The position numbers and the translations under genes are program-made. A stretch of 64,000 nucleotides of DNA, taken from the NCBI GenBank assembly GCA_965227155.1, contig OZ245731.1, positions 4,836,001 to 4,900,000 on the forward strand. Direction: 5' to 3'. This document shows positions 1 to 8,555 of this stretch, piece after piece. Positions within the stretch are counted from its first letter, which is position 1. Every line of letters begins with the position of its first letter. Under the pieces are notes generated by a model, which saw only the letters and a list, made by a program, of their open reading frames with translations, had not been told where the DNA came from and did no database searches. The stretch is from UBA6059 sp965227155. Lineage in GTDB: Bacteria; Bacteroidota; Bacteroidia; Cytophagales; Cyclobacteriaceae.

Positions 1-2
1 TC

Positions 3-620
3 ATTCACAATCACAAATACCATGTTGAGGCCTGGATAACTTTCTGCAAAAAATACGGCAAACCATTAACTGAAGACCAATACCGAGATCACATTAATGG
101 CAAAACGGCCAGGGACATCATCAAATATCTTTTTGGTGATGATGTGGATCAAGAAAAGGTAAAGGAGTTTACCAATGAAAAAGAATCGCTTTATCGCGAG
201 CTGTATGCGCCTCACCTGGCACTTACACCTGGCCTGGAGGCATTCTTAAATCAATTGTATAAGCATAAAATACCGATGGCAGTAGCAACTTCGGCACCTA
301 CGGCAAATGCTGATTTCACCCTCGATGGCCTCAATATCCGCCATTATTTTCAGGCTGTGCTGGATGAAAACGATGTGGTCAACGGCAAACCCGACCCTGA
401 AATATACCGCAAAGCCAGTGCTGCCCTAAAAAATGATCCCGCCGATTGTATCGTCTTTGAAGATGCCCTGGCAGGGATAAGGGCAGGCAAAGCAGCCGGG
501 TGCACTGTGATCGGTGTGGCTACCTCGCATAAATTACACGAACTTAAGGAAGCTGATTATTGTATTAATAACTTTACAGAAGTTGACATTGATAAACTGA
601 AAGAGATTTGGGGATTCTGA
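3..620 (+). CDS. HAD-family hydrolase (beta-phosphoglucomutase-like), 5' partial
   Basis: The reading frame is open to the left window edge, so the true start and the DxD nucleophile motif (HAD motif I) lie outside. A GTG at 144 is internal, because family-like sequence (HVEAWITFCKKYGK) precedes it in frame. Visible motifs are motif II (AVATSAPTAN, the Ser/Thr), motif III Lys in NGKPDPEIY, and motif IV in CIVFEDALAGIRAGKAAG. The cap region around INGKTARDIIKYLF resembles beta-phosphoglucomutase and related small sugar-phosphate phosphatases. It probably hydrolyses or isomerises a small phosphorylated metabolite in the cytoplasm; the substrate cannot be told from sequence. The 3' end overlaps the next gene by 13 bp, suggesting coupling. 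Confidence 0.85.
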   Translation: MHNHKYHVEAWITFCKKYGKPLTEDQYRDHINGKTARDIIKYLFGDDVDQEKVKEFTNEKESLYRELYAPHLALTPGLEAFLNQLYKHKIPMAVATSAPTANADFTLDGLNIRHYFQAVLDENDVVNGKPDPEIYRKASAALKNDPADCIVFEDALAGIRAGKAAGCTVIGVATSHKLHELKEADYCINNFTEVDIDKLKEIWGF

Positions 621-1276
621 AAAAGATATTTGCAAGCTGTTTATTTTTCATTTTACTGGCGACCTACACAACAGAGGCCCAGGTAAAAATTGCCAAGCTT
701 AAATATGACGGGGGTGGCGATTGGTATGCCAATAAGACCGCCCTACCCAACCTGATTAATTTCTGTAACCAGCATATGGGCACCTATATGGCAGCCGAAG
801 AAGAGGTTGTGGAAGTAGGAAGCCGGGACTTATTCTTATATCCCTACATCTATATGACAGGTCACGGGAATGTGGTATTCTCCTCAGAAGATGCTGAAAA
901 CCTGAGAAGGTATCTTGTGTCCGGTGGCTTTTTACATATAGACGATAATTACGGACTGGATCAGTTTGTGCGGCTGGAAATGAAAAAAGTGTTTCCTAAC
1001 CTGGAATTTGTAGAATTACCATTCGATCACCCTATCTATCATCAGAAATACGACTTTAATGAAGGACCTCCCAAAATACATGAACATGATGGCAAACCGG
1101 CCAAGGGTTTTGGCTTAATCTATGAAGGACGGCTGGTGTGCTTTTACAGTTATGAAAGTGATCTGGGTAATGGCTGGGAAGACCAGTCTGTGTACAATGA
1201 CCCTGAAGAAGTGCGGCAGAAAGCGTTGCGGATGGGTGCCAATATCCTTAGCTATGCCTTCACACAGGCCAATTAA
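608..1276 (+). CDS. DUF4159 domain protein, exported
   Basis: 222 residues. An N-terminal signal peptide (hydrophobic stretch at residues 7-20, cleavage near TEA|Q) is followed by a DUF4159 domain, recognised by VKIAKLKYDGGGDWY, the YPYIYMTGHGNV segment and GGFLHIDDNYG. DUF4159 proteins are common in Bacteroidota and resemble the glutamine-amidotransferase-like fold; their function is not established. The only upstream start in frame is TTG at 608, inside the end of the HAD gene. An ATG start would remove the signal peptide, so TTG is preferred. Confidence 0.8.
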   Translation: MGILKKIFASCLFFILLATYTTEAQVKIAKLKYDGGGDWYANKTALPNLINFCNQHMGTYMAAEEEVVEVGSRDLFLYPYIYMTGHGNVVFSSEDAENLRRYLVSGGFLHIDDNYGLDQFVRLEMKKVFPNLEFVELPFDHPIYHQKYDFNEGPPKIHEHDGKPAKGFGLIYEGRLVCFYSYESDLGNGWEDQSVYNDPEEVRQKALRMGANILSYAFTQAN

Positions 1277-1302
1277 AAAAGGCCAACTCCTGGAGTCGGC
1301 CT
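1272..1302 (-). terminator. Rho-independent terminator of the lipoprotein gene
   Basis: Inverted repeat with arms at 1280-1290 and 1292-1302. On the minus strand it reads AGGCCGACTCC / GGAGTTGGCCT followed by TTTTTT. The single mismatch becomes a G-U pair on the minus strand and an A-C mismatch on the plus strand, and only the minus strand has the T-run. It therefore serves the leftward lipoprotein gene ending at 1344 and overlaps the tail of the DUF4159 gene. Confidence 0.75.
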
Positions 1303-1343
1303 CATCTATTCACAGTATCCCTAATGGGATGTTTTAATTCGGT

Positions 1344-2189
1344 TTAACGAAACCTGCCTTTTCCAAACTCATATTCTACAGCCTCACCACCATTTGCTGC
1401 CACCGTGTAGAGGTTGTCACAGGTACCATCACCATAGTCGATGATCGCAGTGTTGGATCCGGCGGCAATTTCTTTTACACCAGACACGGGGATGAATTTT
1501 CTGCCTCTATGACAATCCCGTTTGAAAACTATGCGCTCCAATATAGTAACGGTATAGGCGTCTCCATCGCGATTAGTGCCGCTGGCGCTTCCCTCTTTGA
1601 TTCCAATGTCCTCTAAAGGATTATTGCCTCTTACCCATGTTCTTGTAAAGGATGCATTTCTTGTGAGTGTGCTGCCATCAGGGAAAGTCAGCAGGCCATT
1701 ATTCATCTCAATATTGAATTTCAAGGTGTCTGAAGTAGAATCAGCAATATTGGTAATGATTCTCTCGCCACTTACCTGCACACTATCTATCACAAAATTT
1801 TCGAAGGTTACTTTTCTGAAGGCACCCGGCACATACCTGTGGTCACTGTATTCAATAATGATCATCCCACTTCTAAACCTTCCCCTTGGATCTTCACAAC
1901 CATCGCCATAATCAATGGTGATTATCTTATTTTCCTCATCGTGGTTTACCTGTGCACAGCGGATGGTTTCATCTTCCATAATGCGACCATTTGCGGTACC
2001 ACTTGCCAGGCCGGCTTCCACCAGATTGTCAATATCTTCGAAAGTAGATTCTGCAACAGACTCTGTTTCTGCCTGTACTGATTCTACCACCAGGTCATTC
2101 TGTGTGGCGATTTGCTCGTTTTCTTCTCCGCAGGCTGACAATAATGCAAGGCCTGCAATCATGAGTGATAAATTTCTAAGTGTTTTCAT
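1344..2189 (-). CDS. Hypothetical lipoprotein with two DYGDG-C motifs
   Basis: 281 residues beginning with a lipoprotein signal (MKTLRNLSLMIAGLALLSAC, lipobox LSAC, Cys20). The mature part is beta-rich and has two similar segments, IITIDYGDGCEDPRGR near residue 89 and TAIIDYGDGTCDNLY near residue 247. This suggests an internally duplicated fold with Asp-rich loops and paired cysteines. I do not recognise a named family. It is monocistronic, with its own terminator downstream and a divergent gene upstream, and is likely anchored in the outer or inner membrane facing the periplasm or surface. Confidence 0.75.
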   Translation of the reverse strand: MKTLRNLSLMIAGLALLSACGEENEQIATQNDLVVESVQAETESVAESTFEDIDNLVEAGLASGTANGRIMEDETIRCAQVNHDEENKIITIDYGDGCEDPRGRFRSGMIIIEYSDHRYVPGAFRKVTFENFVIDSVQVSGERIITNIADSTSDTLKFNIEMNNGLLTFPDGSTLTRNASFTRTWVRGNNPLEDIGIKEGSASGTNRDGDAYTVTILERIVFKRDCHRGRKFIPVSGVKEIAAGSNTAIIDYGDGTCDNLYTVAANGGEAVEYEFGKGRFR

Positions 2190-2393
2190 AATGTTTTTAA
2201 GTTCTAATCATTCAAATCAATCGCTCTTTAGATACCGTGGCTTATCAAAGGTTTAATCAGGTCAGGAAAAAAATATTTCTTTTTGCAATCCATTGAACCT
2301 AAAGGCCTTCCATCAGGCACAAATCCATTGTAGGATCATTCTTTTCTGTATACTTTACCCATCAAACAAAAACTCAATGTGATAAGCTTAAAT

Positions 2394-5300
2394 ATGATGA
2401 TGAGAAGAAACCTATTATTGTGGATGCTGCTCTTCTTTGCAGGATCCATTTCGGCTCAAAAAATAGATATGAGCCTATTTAAAGGCATGGAGCCTAGAAA
2501 TATCGGACCTGCAGGTATGTCGGGCCGGGTAACGGCCATCGATGCTATTCATGATAACCCTGATGTCATTTATGCAGGAACTGCTTCCGGTGGCCTCTGG
2601 AAAACTGAAGGTGGCGGCACAAGTTGGGAGCCCATTTTTGATGATGAAGAAGTAGCCAGCATAGGTGCTATCAGCATCTTTCAGAAGAATCCGGACATCA
2701 TATGGGTAGGAACCGGTGAAGGAAACCCTCGAAACAGCCAAAATATGGGTGGTGGTGTGTACCGCACCCTTGATGGAGGCAAAAACTGGGAGTTCATGGG
2801 TCTGAAAGATACCCGTGTGATCCATAAGATCTGGGTCCATCCTGATGATCCCAATACCGTATTGGTAGGTGCTATGGGTAATGCCTGGGCCGATTCTCAG
2901 GATAGAGGTGTCTACAAAACCACCGATGGCGGTAAAAACTGGCGGAAGGTGCTCTTTGTAAATAACAGAACCGGTGTAGGCTCTATGGCGGTAGATCCCA
3001 CCAACCCCAACAAGATATTTGTGGCCATGTGGGAATTTCGCAGGTGGCCCTGGTTTTTCAAGTCCGGAGGTGAAGGATCCGGCCTGTATGTATCTTTTGA
3101 TGGTGGTGAAACATGGAAAGAGCGCACGGATGCAGACGGCCTACCAGCAGGAGAATTGGGCAGAATTGGTGTTTCTGTAGCCCAATCCAACCCCGATGTT
3201 GTTTACGCATTGGTTGAATCCAAAAAGAACGCGATCTATAAATCAACAGATGGTGGATTCAAATTCACCAAGGTTCAGGACAAAGAGGTTGGCGACCGCC
3301 CCTTTTATTATGGTGAAATGTATGTTGATCCTGAAAATGAAAACCGGGTCTACAATGTTTTCTCACAAATTGATTTAAGTATTGACGGTGGCAAAACCTT
3401 TGACCGCTTATTGGGCTGGAGCCCTACCCGTGTGCATGGCGATTACCATGCCTGGTGGATCAACCCCAAAGATGCCTCATTTCTGGTCATTGGCAATGAT
3501 GGCGGCATAGCTATTTCCAGAGACCGTGCTGAAAGCTGGCGCTTCGTAGAGAACCTGCCCGTGGGCCAGTTTTACCATATCAATGCAGATATGGATATCC
3601 CCTACAATGTAATGGGTGGTATGCAAGACAATGGTAGCTGGAGAGGTCCAAGCAACTCACTGCATGCCGGTGGCATTAGAAATGGCTACTGGGATGAAAT
3701 TGCTTTTGGTGATGGCTTTGATGCCATGCCCGACCCTGATGACCTACGCTATGGCTATGGCATGTGGCAGGGCGGCAACCTGCTGCGCCTCGATTTTGAA
3801 ACAGGCCATAATCAATTCATCAAACCTATCCATCCGGATAATGAATTTCTAAGATTCAACTGGAATGCTGCCATTGCACAAGATCCATTTGACAACAGCA
3901 CCATTTATTATGGTAGCCAATATGTACACAAATCAACGGATAAAGGACAGAATTGGACAATCATCTCACCGGATCTGACCACCAACGATCCTGAGAAGCA
4001 AAATCAAATGGAAAGCGGTGGATTGACTTATGATGCTACCGGCGCAGAAAATCACACCACCATTCTGGCGATAGAGCCCTCTCCCCTTGAGCAAGGTTTG
4101 CTATGGACCGGAAGTGATGATGGCTTAGTTCATATCACCCGCGATGGTGGCCAAACCTGGACAAACGTAACAAGCAATATCAAAGGCTTTCCTACAGGTG
4201 CATGGATTCACCAGGTGAAAGCCTCCCCGCACAATGCGGGTGAAGCCTATGTGGTGGCGAATGATTACCGCAGAGGCAACTGGTCAGCGTATTTGTACAA
4301 GACCACCGATTATGGCAAAAGCTGGACAAGGATCATTGATGATGCGGATGTGCGTGGCTATATGCTTTCGTTTGTGCAGGATCCAGTGGAGCCTAAGCTG
4401 ATGTTTGCCGGTACTGAGTTTGCACTTAATGTGAGCTTTGATGGTGGCGCTACATGGAATGAATGGACAGAGGGCTACCCTACCGTGTCTACCTATGACA
4501 TGGTGATCCACCCAAGAGAGCATGACCTGGTTATAGGCACCTTCGGTCGTGCTATATGGATTTTGGATGATATCAGACCACTGAGAGCTATTGCTACCAA
4601 TGGCAAAAGTGCTTTGGATGCCACGCTCACCGCCTACCCCGTGCAGGATGCCTATCTATTTAAGGAAAAAGAAGCAGCCGGTACACGCTTCATGGCTGAT
4701 GCCATCTACAAGGGTGAAGACAAGCCCTACGGTGCAGCTATTTCATTCTCCGTAAAAGCAACTTCCAAGCAAGATACAACACTGAAATCCGATACTGTGC
4801 GTGCGGTTATTTCCAATGCCAACGGTGAAGTGGTTAGGAATTTGTTCACCATAGTGAAAGAAGCAGGCGTTAACCGTATGCAGTGGACGCTTGATAGAAA
4901 AGGTGTGCGATTCCCCGGATCTGATAAGCCAAAGCCCAATGCTGCAGAGCCCGGTGGCAGACAGGTGTTGCCAGGCACCTACACTGTAAAGCTTAGCTAT
5001 AATGGTGCTGAAGCTGAAACTACAGTAGCTGTGAAAGCTGATCCGAGAATCGATGTATCCATGAGCCAAATGCAGACTATGGCTTCCAAATACGATGAAG
5101 TTTATAGTACGGTAGAAAAAGCAACAGAAGCTGTAGATCGCCTTCAAGACTCTCGCGCTACCATCAAGAAGGTGAATGAAATGCTGGAAGATAGCGATGC
5201 GGAAGGCAAGGAAGCTGTGAAAAAGCAGGGCGAAGAACTGGAGAAAAAATTGAAGGAGCTCAAAGAAGCCATCAGCGGGAAGGAAGATGTGCAGGGTATT

Positions 5301-5519
5301 TATGTAGAGCCGCTCATTCCTTCGAGCAGGCTGTTCAGGGCATTGAGCCATTTAGATTTGTACAACAACCCCAATGGCAACCAGGACATTATCATCGAGC
5401 AAGCCAAAACCATTGTAGATGAGCATGTAAATAAGGTAAATGACCTGATGGAGGGCGACTGGAGCAGCTACCAGGAAGCAGTGGAAAACCTAAACCTTTC
5501 TCTGTTTAAGTCTTATTAG
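2394..5519 (+). CDS. Secreted BNR / VPS10 (sortilin)-type beta-propeller protein
   Basis: About 1041 residues. ATG at 2394 is preferred over GTG at 2379 because it directly precedes the signal peptide (RRNLLLWMLLFFAGSISAQ). The body contains many BNR/Asp-box motifs: DGGKNWEF, TDGGKNWRK, FDGGETWKE, DGGFKF, RDGGQTWTN, YGKSWTR and FDGGATWNEW. These are typical of the sialidase/VPS10-like propellers found in secreted Bacteroidota and Gemmatimonadota proteins annotated as glycosyl hydrolases. The last 350 residues form a beta-rich part (VRAVISNANGEVVRNL) and a charged alpha-helical segment (EGKEAVKKQGEELEKKL). No catalytic sialidase arginine triad is evident, so enzyme activity is uncertain; protein or peptide binding is equally plausible. 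Confidence 0.85.
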   Translation: MMMRRNLLLWMLLFFAGSISAQKIDMSLFKGMEPRNIGPAGMSGRVTAIDAIHDNPDVIYAGTASGGLWKTEGGGTSWEPIFDDEEVASIGAISIFQKNPDIIWVGTGEGNPRNSQNMGGGVYRTLDGGKNWEFMGLKDTRVIHKIWVHPDDPNTVLVGAMGNAWADSQDRGVYKTTDGGKNWRKVLFVNNRTGVGSMAVDPTNPNKIFVAMWEFRRWPWFFKSGGEGSGLYVSFDGGETWKERTDADGLPAGELGRIGVSVAQSNPDVVYALVESKKNAIYKSTDGGFKFTKVQDKEVGDRPFYYGEMYVDPENENRVYNVFSQIDLSIDGGKTFDRLLGWSPTRVHGDYHAWWINPKDASFLVIGNDGGIAISRDRAESWRFVENLPVGQFYHINADMDIPYNVMGGMQDNGSWRGPSNSLHAGGIRNGYWDEIAFGDGFDAMPDPDDLRYGYGMWQGGNLLRLDFETGHNQFIKPIHPDNEFLRFNWNAAIAQDPFDNSTIYYGSQYVHKSTDKGQNWTIISPDLTTNDPEKQNQMESGGLTYDATGAENHTTILAIEPSPLEQGLLWTGSDDGLVHITRDGGQTWTNVTSNIKGFPTGAWIHQVKASPHNAGEAYVVANDYRRGNWSAYLYKTTDYGKSWTRIIDDADVRGYMLSFVQDPVEPKLMFAGTEFALNVSFDGGATWNEWTEGYPTVSTYDMVIHPREHDLVIGTFGRAIWILDDIRPLRAIATNGKSALDATLTAYPVQDAYLFKEKEAAGTRFMADAIYKGEDKPYGAAISFSVKATSKQDTTLKSDTVRAVISNANGEVVRNLFTIVKEAGVNRMQWTLDRKGVRFPGSDKPKPNAAEPGGRQVLPGTYTVKLSYNGAEAETTVAVKADPRIDVSMSQMQTMASKYDEVYSTVEKATEAVDRLQDSRATIKKVNEMLEDSDAEGKEAVKKQGEELEKKLKELKEAISGKEDVQGIYVEPLIPSSRLFRALSHLDLYNNPNGNQDIIIEQAKTIVDEHVNKVNDLMEGDWSSYQEAVENLNLSLFKSY

Positions 5520-5571
5520 CCAATGAAATAGTGAATATTTAGCCTTTTTTAGAATAGGCTCTCATAATCAG

Positions 5572-5602
5572 AAAGCACCGGTAGTAATGCCGGTGCTTTT
5601 TT
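5572..5602 (+). terminator. Strong Rho-independent terminator
   Basis: GCACCGG (5575-5581) pairs with CCGGTGC (5590-5596) across an 8-nt loop, extended by AAA/TTT, and is followed by TTTTTT. It lies 55 bp after the BNR-protein stop codon. Confidence 0.9.
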
Positions 5603-5630
5603 GTTTACTGATTGACAGCTCCACCAACTA

Positions 5631-5903
5631 AAAAAACACAGTTACAAGTTGAATGGAATCACTCAGGGGCAGAATAGTTTTGGTCAGCTTTTGGCGAAAG
5701 ACGATCGCAGGTTCACGAAAAACGCGCCTCGATCGAAGAACTAAGCTCTACGGGTGACGAAAATCGCTTAGCTGCAGACGAAACATGCTCAGCTGTTGGC
5801 GATTGATGTTTGCAGGATCGTGAAACATGGTTATCGATTGGCAAAAAGCCATCGCCGATTGAAGAAACTAGCTCAATAGTGAGCACAGAAGAAGTCATAT
5901 AAG
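5631..5903. repeat. Degenerate 21-bp tandem array, about 13 units (array 1)
   Basis: Cutting from 5631 every 21 bases gives units that align column by column, e.g. those starting at 5673, 5694, 5715, 5757, 5778, 5820 and 5841. The rough consensus is RCGAAAMATGCTCAGCTGTTG, with the RCGAAA start and G/TTG end best kept. Units are diverged, so this is an old array or one under spacing rather than sequence constraint. The plus frame has heptads like TKHAQLL and VKHGYRL but is broken by stops (5742, 5766, 5877, 5880). The minus frame is open for 64 codons and gives heptads such as EHVSSAA. It could be a decayed repeat gene or a DNA-level repeat phased to two helical turns. Confidence 0.75.
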
Positions 5904-5972
5904 CCACTAAAGGCTAAAATAGAGATAACTGATATAAATAGACTTTCCCACCAGCTTCAGGGGGTTTCCCTG

Positions 5973-6140
5973 GCCGAGGGACGTTGTAAACATGCCGGGG
6001 GAATAGCCGAATCTAACGAGGGAGCCCCCGACAATGCCGGGGGAAAGGTCCAAGATACCGGGGGAAGAACAACAACCCTCGGGGGAGCACTTACCAAGGC
6101 CGTGGGAAGTGGTATTTACGCCGGAGTAAAGCTCAATTAT
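5973..6140. repeat. G-rich 21-bp tandem array, 8 units (array 2)
   Basis: Copies of GCCGGGGGAA start at 5973, 5994, 6015, 6036, 6057, 6078, 6099 and 6120, exactly 21 bp apart, with variable 11-bp tails. The plus frame is open across the array to a stop at 6159-6161 and would encode AGG-started heptads (AGGIAES, AGGKVQD, TGGRTTT, LGGALTK). No plausible start codon is present, so translation is doubtful. The period matches array 1 but the sequence and phase differ. The rest of 5520-6306 holds the upstream terminator and the dyad at 6233; I see no other gene in it. Confidence 0.8.
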
Positions 6141-6232
6141 GCAAAGGGTGACCCATCCTGAAATAAGTTTGCCCCCTTTGTTAGCGGCTAAAAATCAGCT
6201 AGTTTTATAAAAAGAACTAAGACATAAGGTAA

Positions 6233-6255
6233 ATATGTGACATAGTGTCACATAT
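6233..6255. promoter_or_regulatory. Perfect 10-bp dyad upstream of the recombinase
   Basis: ATATGTGACA-TAG-TGTCACATAT is a perfect inverted repeat with a 3-bp spacer, about 80 bp before the recombinase start. It could be an operator for the recombinase/transposase operon or a terminal hairpin of the IS91-like element. The sequence alone does not decide. Confidence 0.5.
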
Positions 6256-6334
6256 CCGGATGTTGAACGAAACCTCCTTACGTCGGTAGTTTTACCAATT
6301 GATTAACTTGAAGGAATACTAAACTTTAAGAGTT

Positions 6335-7182
6335 ATGAAAAAAAGGAAAAACTAAGTCAGCGTTTTATTCGTGAGCTGACCTTCCGCAATTACAGTCCCA
6401 GAACTATCCGCTCCTATCTAACGATGCTGGTCAACTTATCGAAACATTTTGGTAAGTCCCCAGAAAGCGTTACCAACGAAGAGCTCAAGGAATACCTCTA
6501 TGATGCCACTCATCGACGTGGACTTTCAGTATCCTACATCAAACAAACCATTAGTGCGTTAAGAATCCTTTACAAGGATGTGTTAGACATCCCTTGGGAA
6601 AAACAGGTCAATGTCAAAATGCCACGTAGGCAACACCTTATTCCTGAAGTATTGACAAAAGGTGAGATCCTCAAGATGATAGAGGTCACGCCCAATACAA
6701 AGCACAAAGCAATCATAGCGTTGCTGTACTCATCAGGAATACGCCGGGATGAGTTGATCCAGTTACAGCTTAAGGATATTGACTCCAAAAGGATGGTCAT
6801 TAGGATTAACCTTGGGAAAGGCAATAAATCAAGAGATGCACTACTATCTACCAATGCGCTCAAACTACTCAGGCTCTATTATCAAACTTTTCACCCCAAG
6901 CCTACAAAATACATATTTGAAGCAGGCGGAAAACCCGGATCCACTTATTCTGCCAGCTCTGTCTGTAAGGTTGTAAAACGAGCAGCTGAAAAGGTGGGGA
7001 TCCAAAAAAAGGTTTCTACCCATACCCTACGCCACAGTTTTGCCACTCATTTATTAGAGCAAGGTGCTAATCTCAAATTGATCCAAAGACTCCTGGGCCA
7101 CACATCACTACGCACCACCATGGTATACCTGCATTTGGCCAAGCTTGACCCATCAGTAAAGAGTCCTTTTGACCTACCATGA
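6335..7182 (+). CDS. Tyrosine recombinase of the IS91-like element, N-terminus frameshifted
   Basis: The catalytic part is intact: Arg in SSGIRRDELIQLQL, HTLRHSFATHLL, LGHTSLRTTMVY with the Tyr nucleophile, and a C-terminal VKSPFD. In the catalytic frame the N-terminal SAM-like domain (EKLSQRFIRELTFRNYSPR) starts upstream with no start codon until ATG 6424, which would delete it. ATG 6335 is in another frame and reads MKKRKN-stop. Adding one A to the A7 run at 6338-6344 joins this ATG to the domain as MKKKEKLSQRF. The gene therefore carries a one-base frameshift, uses slippage on the A-run, or initiates at 6424. It lacks the IntI-specific insertion before the HxxR box, so it is not an integron integrase. 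Confidence 0.8.
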
Positions 7183-7183
7183 T

Positions 7184-8332
7184 ATGGAAACAGTCAATAG
7201 AAGACACGACCTGGATGTAGCAGCTATATTCAGCAAATATGGGGATCGGTTTTTGGACAATCATAACCTGTGTGCCGATCAACTCAAAGCTTACAACGCC
7301 ATCCGCTCATGTCGTACACGTGCGATGGGAGGGCATGTAAATGCCTGTGATAAGTGTGGGAAGCATCAGGTATCCTACAACTCATGCCGAAATCGACACT
7401 GCAACAAGTGTCAATACACCAAGCAGTTGGTCTGGGTGGATAAACTACGGAGTACACTGCCTATTTGTAGGTATTTTCATGTAGTCTTTACGATCCCCCC
7501 ACAGCTACATAAGACCTTCTACATTAATCAACGGGAATGCTATAAACTTTTGTTTAAAGCCTCTGCTGAGGCATTACAGAAGGTAAGCAGCAATCCAAAG
7601 TTCCTTGGTGCCCAGACCGGGGCAGTATCGATTCTACACACATGGGGACAAGCACTGACCTACCACCCTCACATCCATATGCTGGTACCGGCAGGAGGCT
7701 TATCCAATGACAGAGTGGAATGGATTAATACCAGCAAAAAGTTCTTTCTACCTGTCAAAGCTCTTTCAGCAGTGTTTCGTGGGGTGATGTGGAGTATGTT
7801 GGAGGCTAAACTTAAAAGTGGAAAAGTCAAGCTTGCAGACAATTTTGAAGAGGCCAGTTCCTTGAAAAAAGCTGTTTATGCCAAAAACTGGAATGTCTAT
7901 GCCAAAAAGTCTTTGGCTGGTCCTGAGTCGGTAGTTCAGTACCTCGGCAGGTACACCCACCGTGTGGCCATTAGTAACAGTCGGCTGGTATCAGCTGATG
8001 AAAGCAAGGTGACATTCAGGTGGAAGGACTACCGCAAAAGGCTCGGTAAACAGCTGCTCACCCTAGACACCCAGGAGTTTATTGGACGGTTCCTCAGGCA
8101 TATTTTACCCTCAGGATTTTACAAGATCAGGTATTATGGATTGTTGGCTACAGTAAATCAGAAGAAAAAAGAACAATGTATCAGCCTAATCGGTAAGCCC
8201 AGGCCTGTATCGCTACTACAAGACCTCAGGGCCTGCCAAGTCCTCAAAATAGTCACAGGGAAAGATTACGACCTGTGTCCAGACTGTAAACAAGGAAAAC
8301 TGATGCCCAAAACCATACTGGACCCGGTGTGA
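7184..8332 (+). CDS. IS91 family transposase (HUH/Y2 type)
   Basis: 382 residues from ATG 7184, one base after the recombinase stop (the TTG at 7169 lies inside the previous gene and is less likely). The N-terminal zinc-binding region shows CDKCGKHQ and CRNRHCNKCQ. The HUH metal site is in LTYHPHIHMLVPAGG. The tyrosine region YLGRYTHRVAISN is typical of the family. The enzyme nicks single-stranded DNA to drive rolling-circle transposition. The C-terminus has another cysteine pair (CPDCKQG). No disruption is visible, so the transposase looks intact even though its partner recombinase may not be. Confidence 0.9.
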   Translation: METVNRRHDLDVAAIFSKYGDRFLDNHNLCADQLKAYNAIRSCRTRAMGGHVNACDKCGKHQVSYNSCRNRHCNKCQYTKQLVWVDKLRSTLPICRYFHVVFTIPPQLHKTFYINQRECYKLLFKASAEALQKVSSNPKFLGAQTGAVSILHTWGQALTYHPHIHMLVPAGGLSNDRVEWINTSKKFFLPVKALSAVFRGVMWSMLEAKLKSGKVKLADNFEEASSLKKAVYAKNWNVYAKKSLAGPESVVQYLGRYTHRVAISNSRLVSADESKVTFRWKDYRKRLGKQLLTLDTQEFIGRFLRHILPSGFYKIRYYGLLATVNQKKKEQCISLIGKPRPVSLLQDLRACQVLKIVTGKDYDLCPDCKQGKLMPKTILDPV

Positions 8333-8555
8333 TGGATTGTAGGATAAAAAGATCTTTGACTTGTTGTAGAGTACAATATCAACCAACAGATGAATGGCAG
8401 GGAAAATACTGTCTGAGCGATTCCAGAAAACTTTCTGAAGCTGTTCCAAAACCACTCTACTTATTCAGTACCTGCTTGAATCCCTTCCAAAAACTCTGAG
8501 AAGGTAACCCTCGAAACCATACTACACCCATAGCACAAAAGAGGCATCGTCCAAC

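Larger units (their letters stand above)
6233..8480 (+). mobile_element. IS91-like rolling-circle element (boundaries approximate)
   Basis: Contains a tyrosine recombinase gene followed, with a one-base gap, by an IS91-type HUH transposase with an N-terminal zinc-binding region. This two-gene arrangement is known for IS91-like elements in Bacteroidota and Proteobacteria. IS91-family elements lack terminal inverted repeats, and I could not identify oriIS or terIS, so the limits are set by the 6233 dyad and by the gene-free sequence after the transposase. That gene-free stretch contains a small hairpin, TTGTA-GAG-TACAA, near 8363. Confidence 0.6.

Noticed and set aside
5713..5907. 64-codon minus-strand frame in the 21-bp array as a gene
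   Set aside because: The heptads are produced by the DNA repeat; there is no promoter, no family and the 3' end is set by the window of the array. Kept as a repeat, not a CDS.
5973..6140. Classical G-quadruplex in array 2
   Set aside because: G-runs are separated by 14-18 bases, longer than loops in stable quadruplexes; kept only as a possibility in the finding.
6335..7182. The tyrosine recombinase as the integron integrase for the cassettes
   Set aside because: Its C-terminus (VKSPFD) echoes IntI, but the IntI-specific insertion before the HxxR motif is absent and it is followed by an IS91 transposase, the usual partner of this recombinase group.
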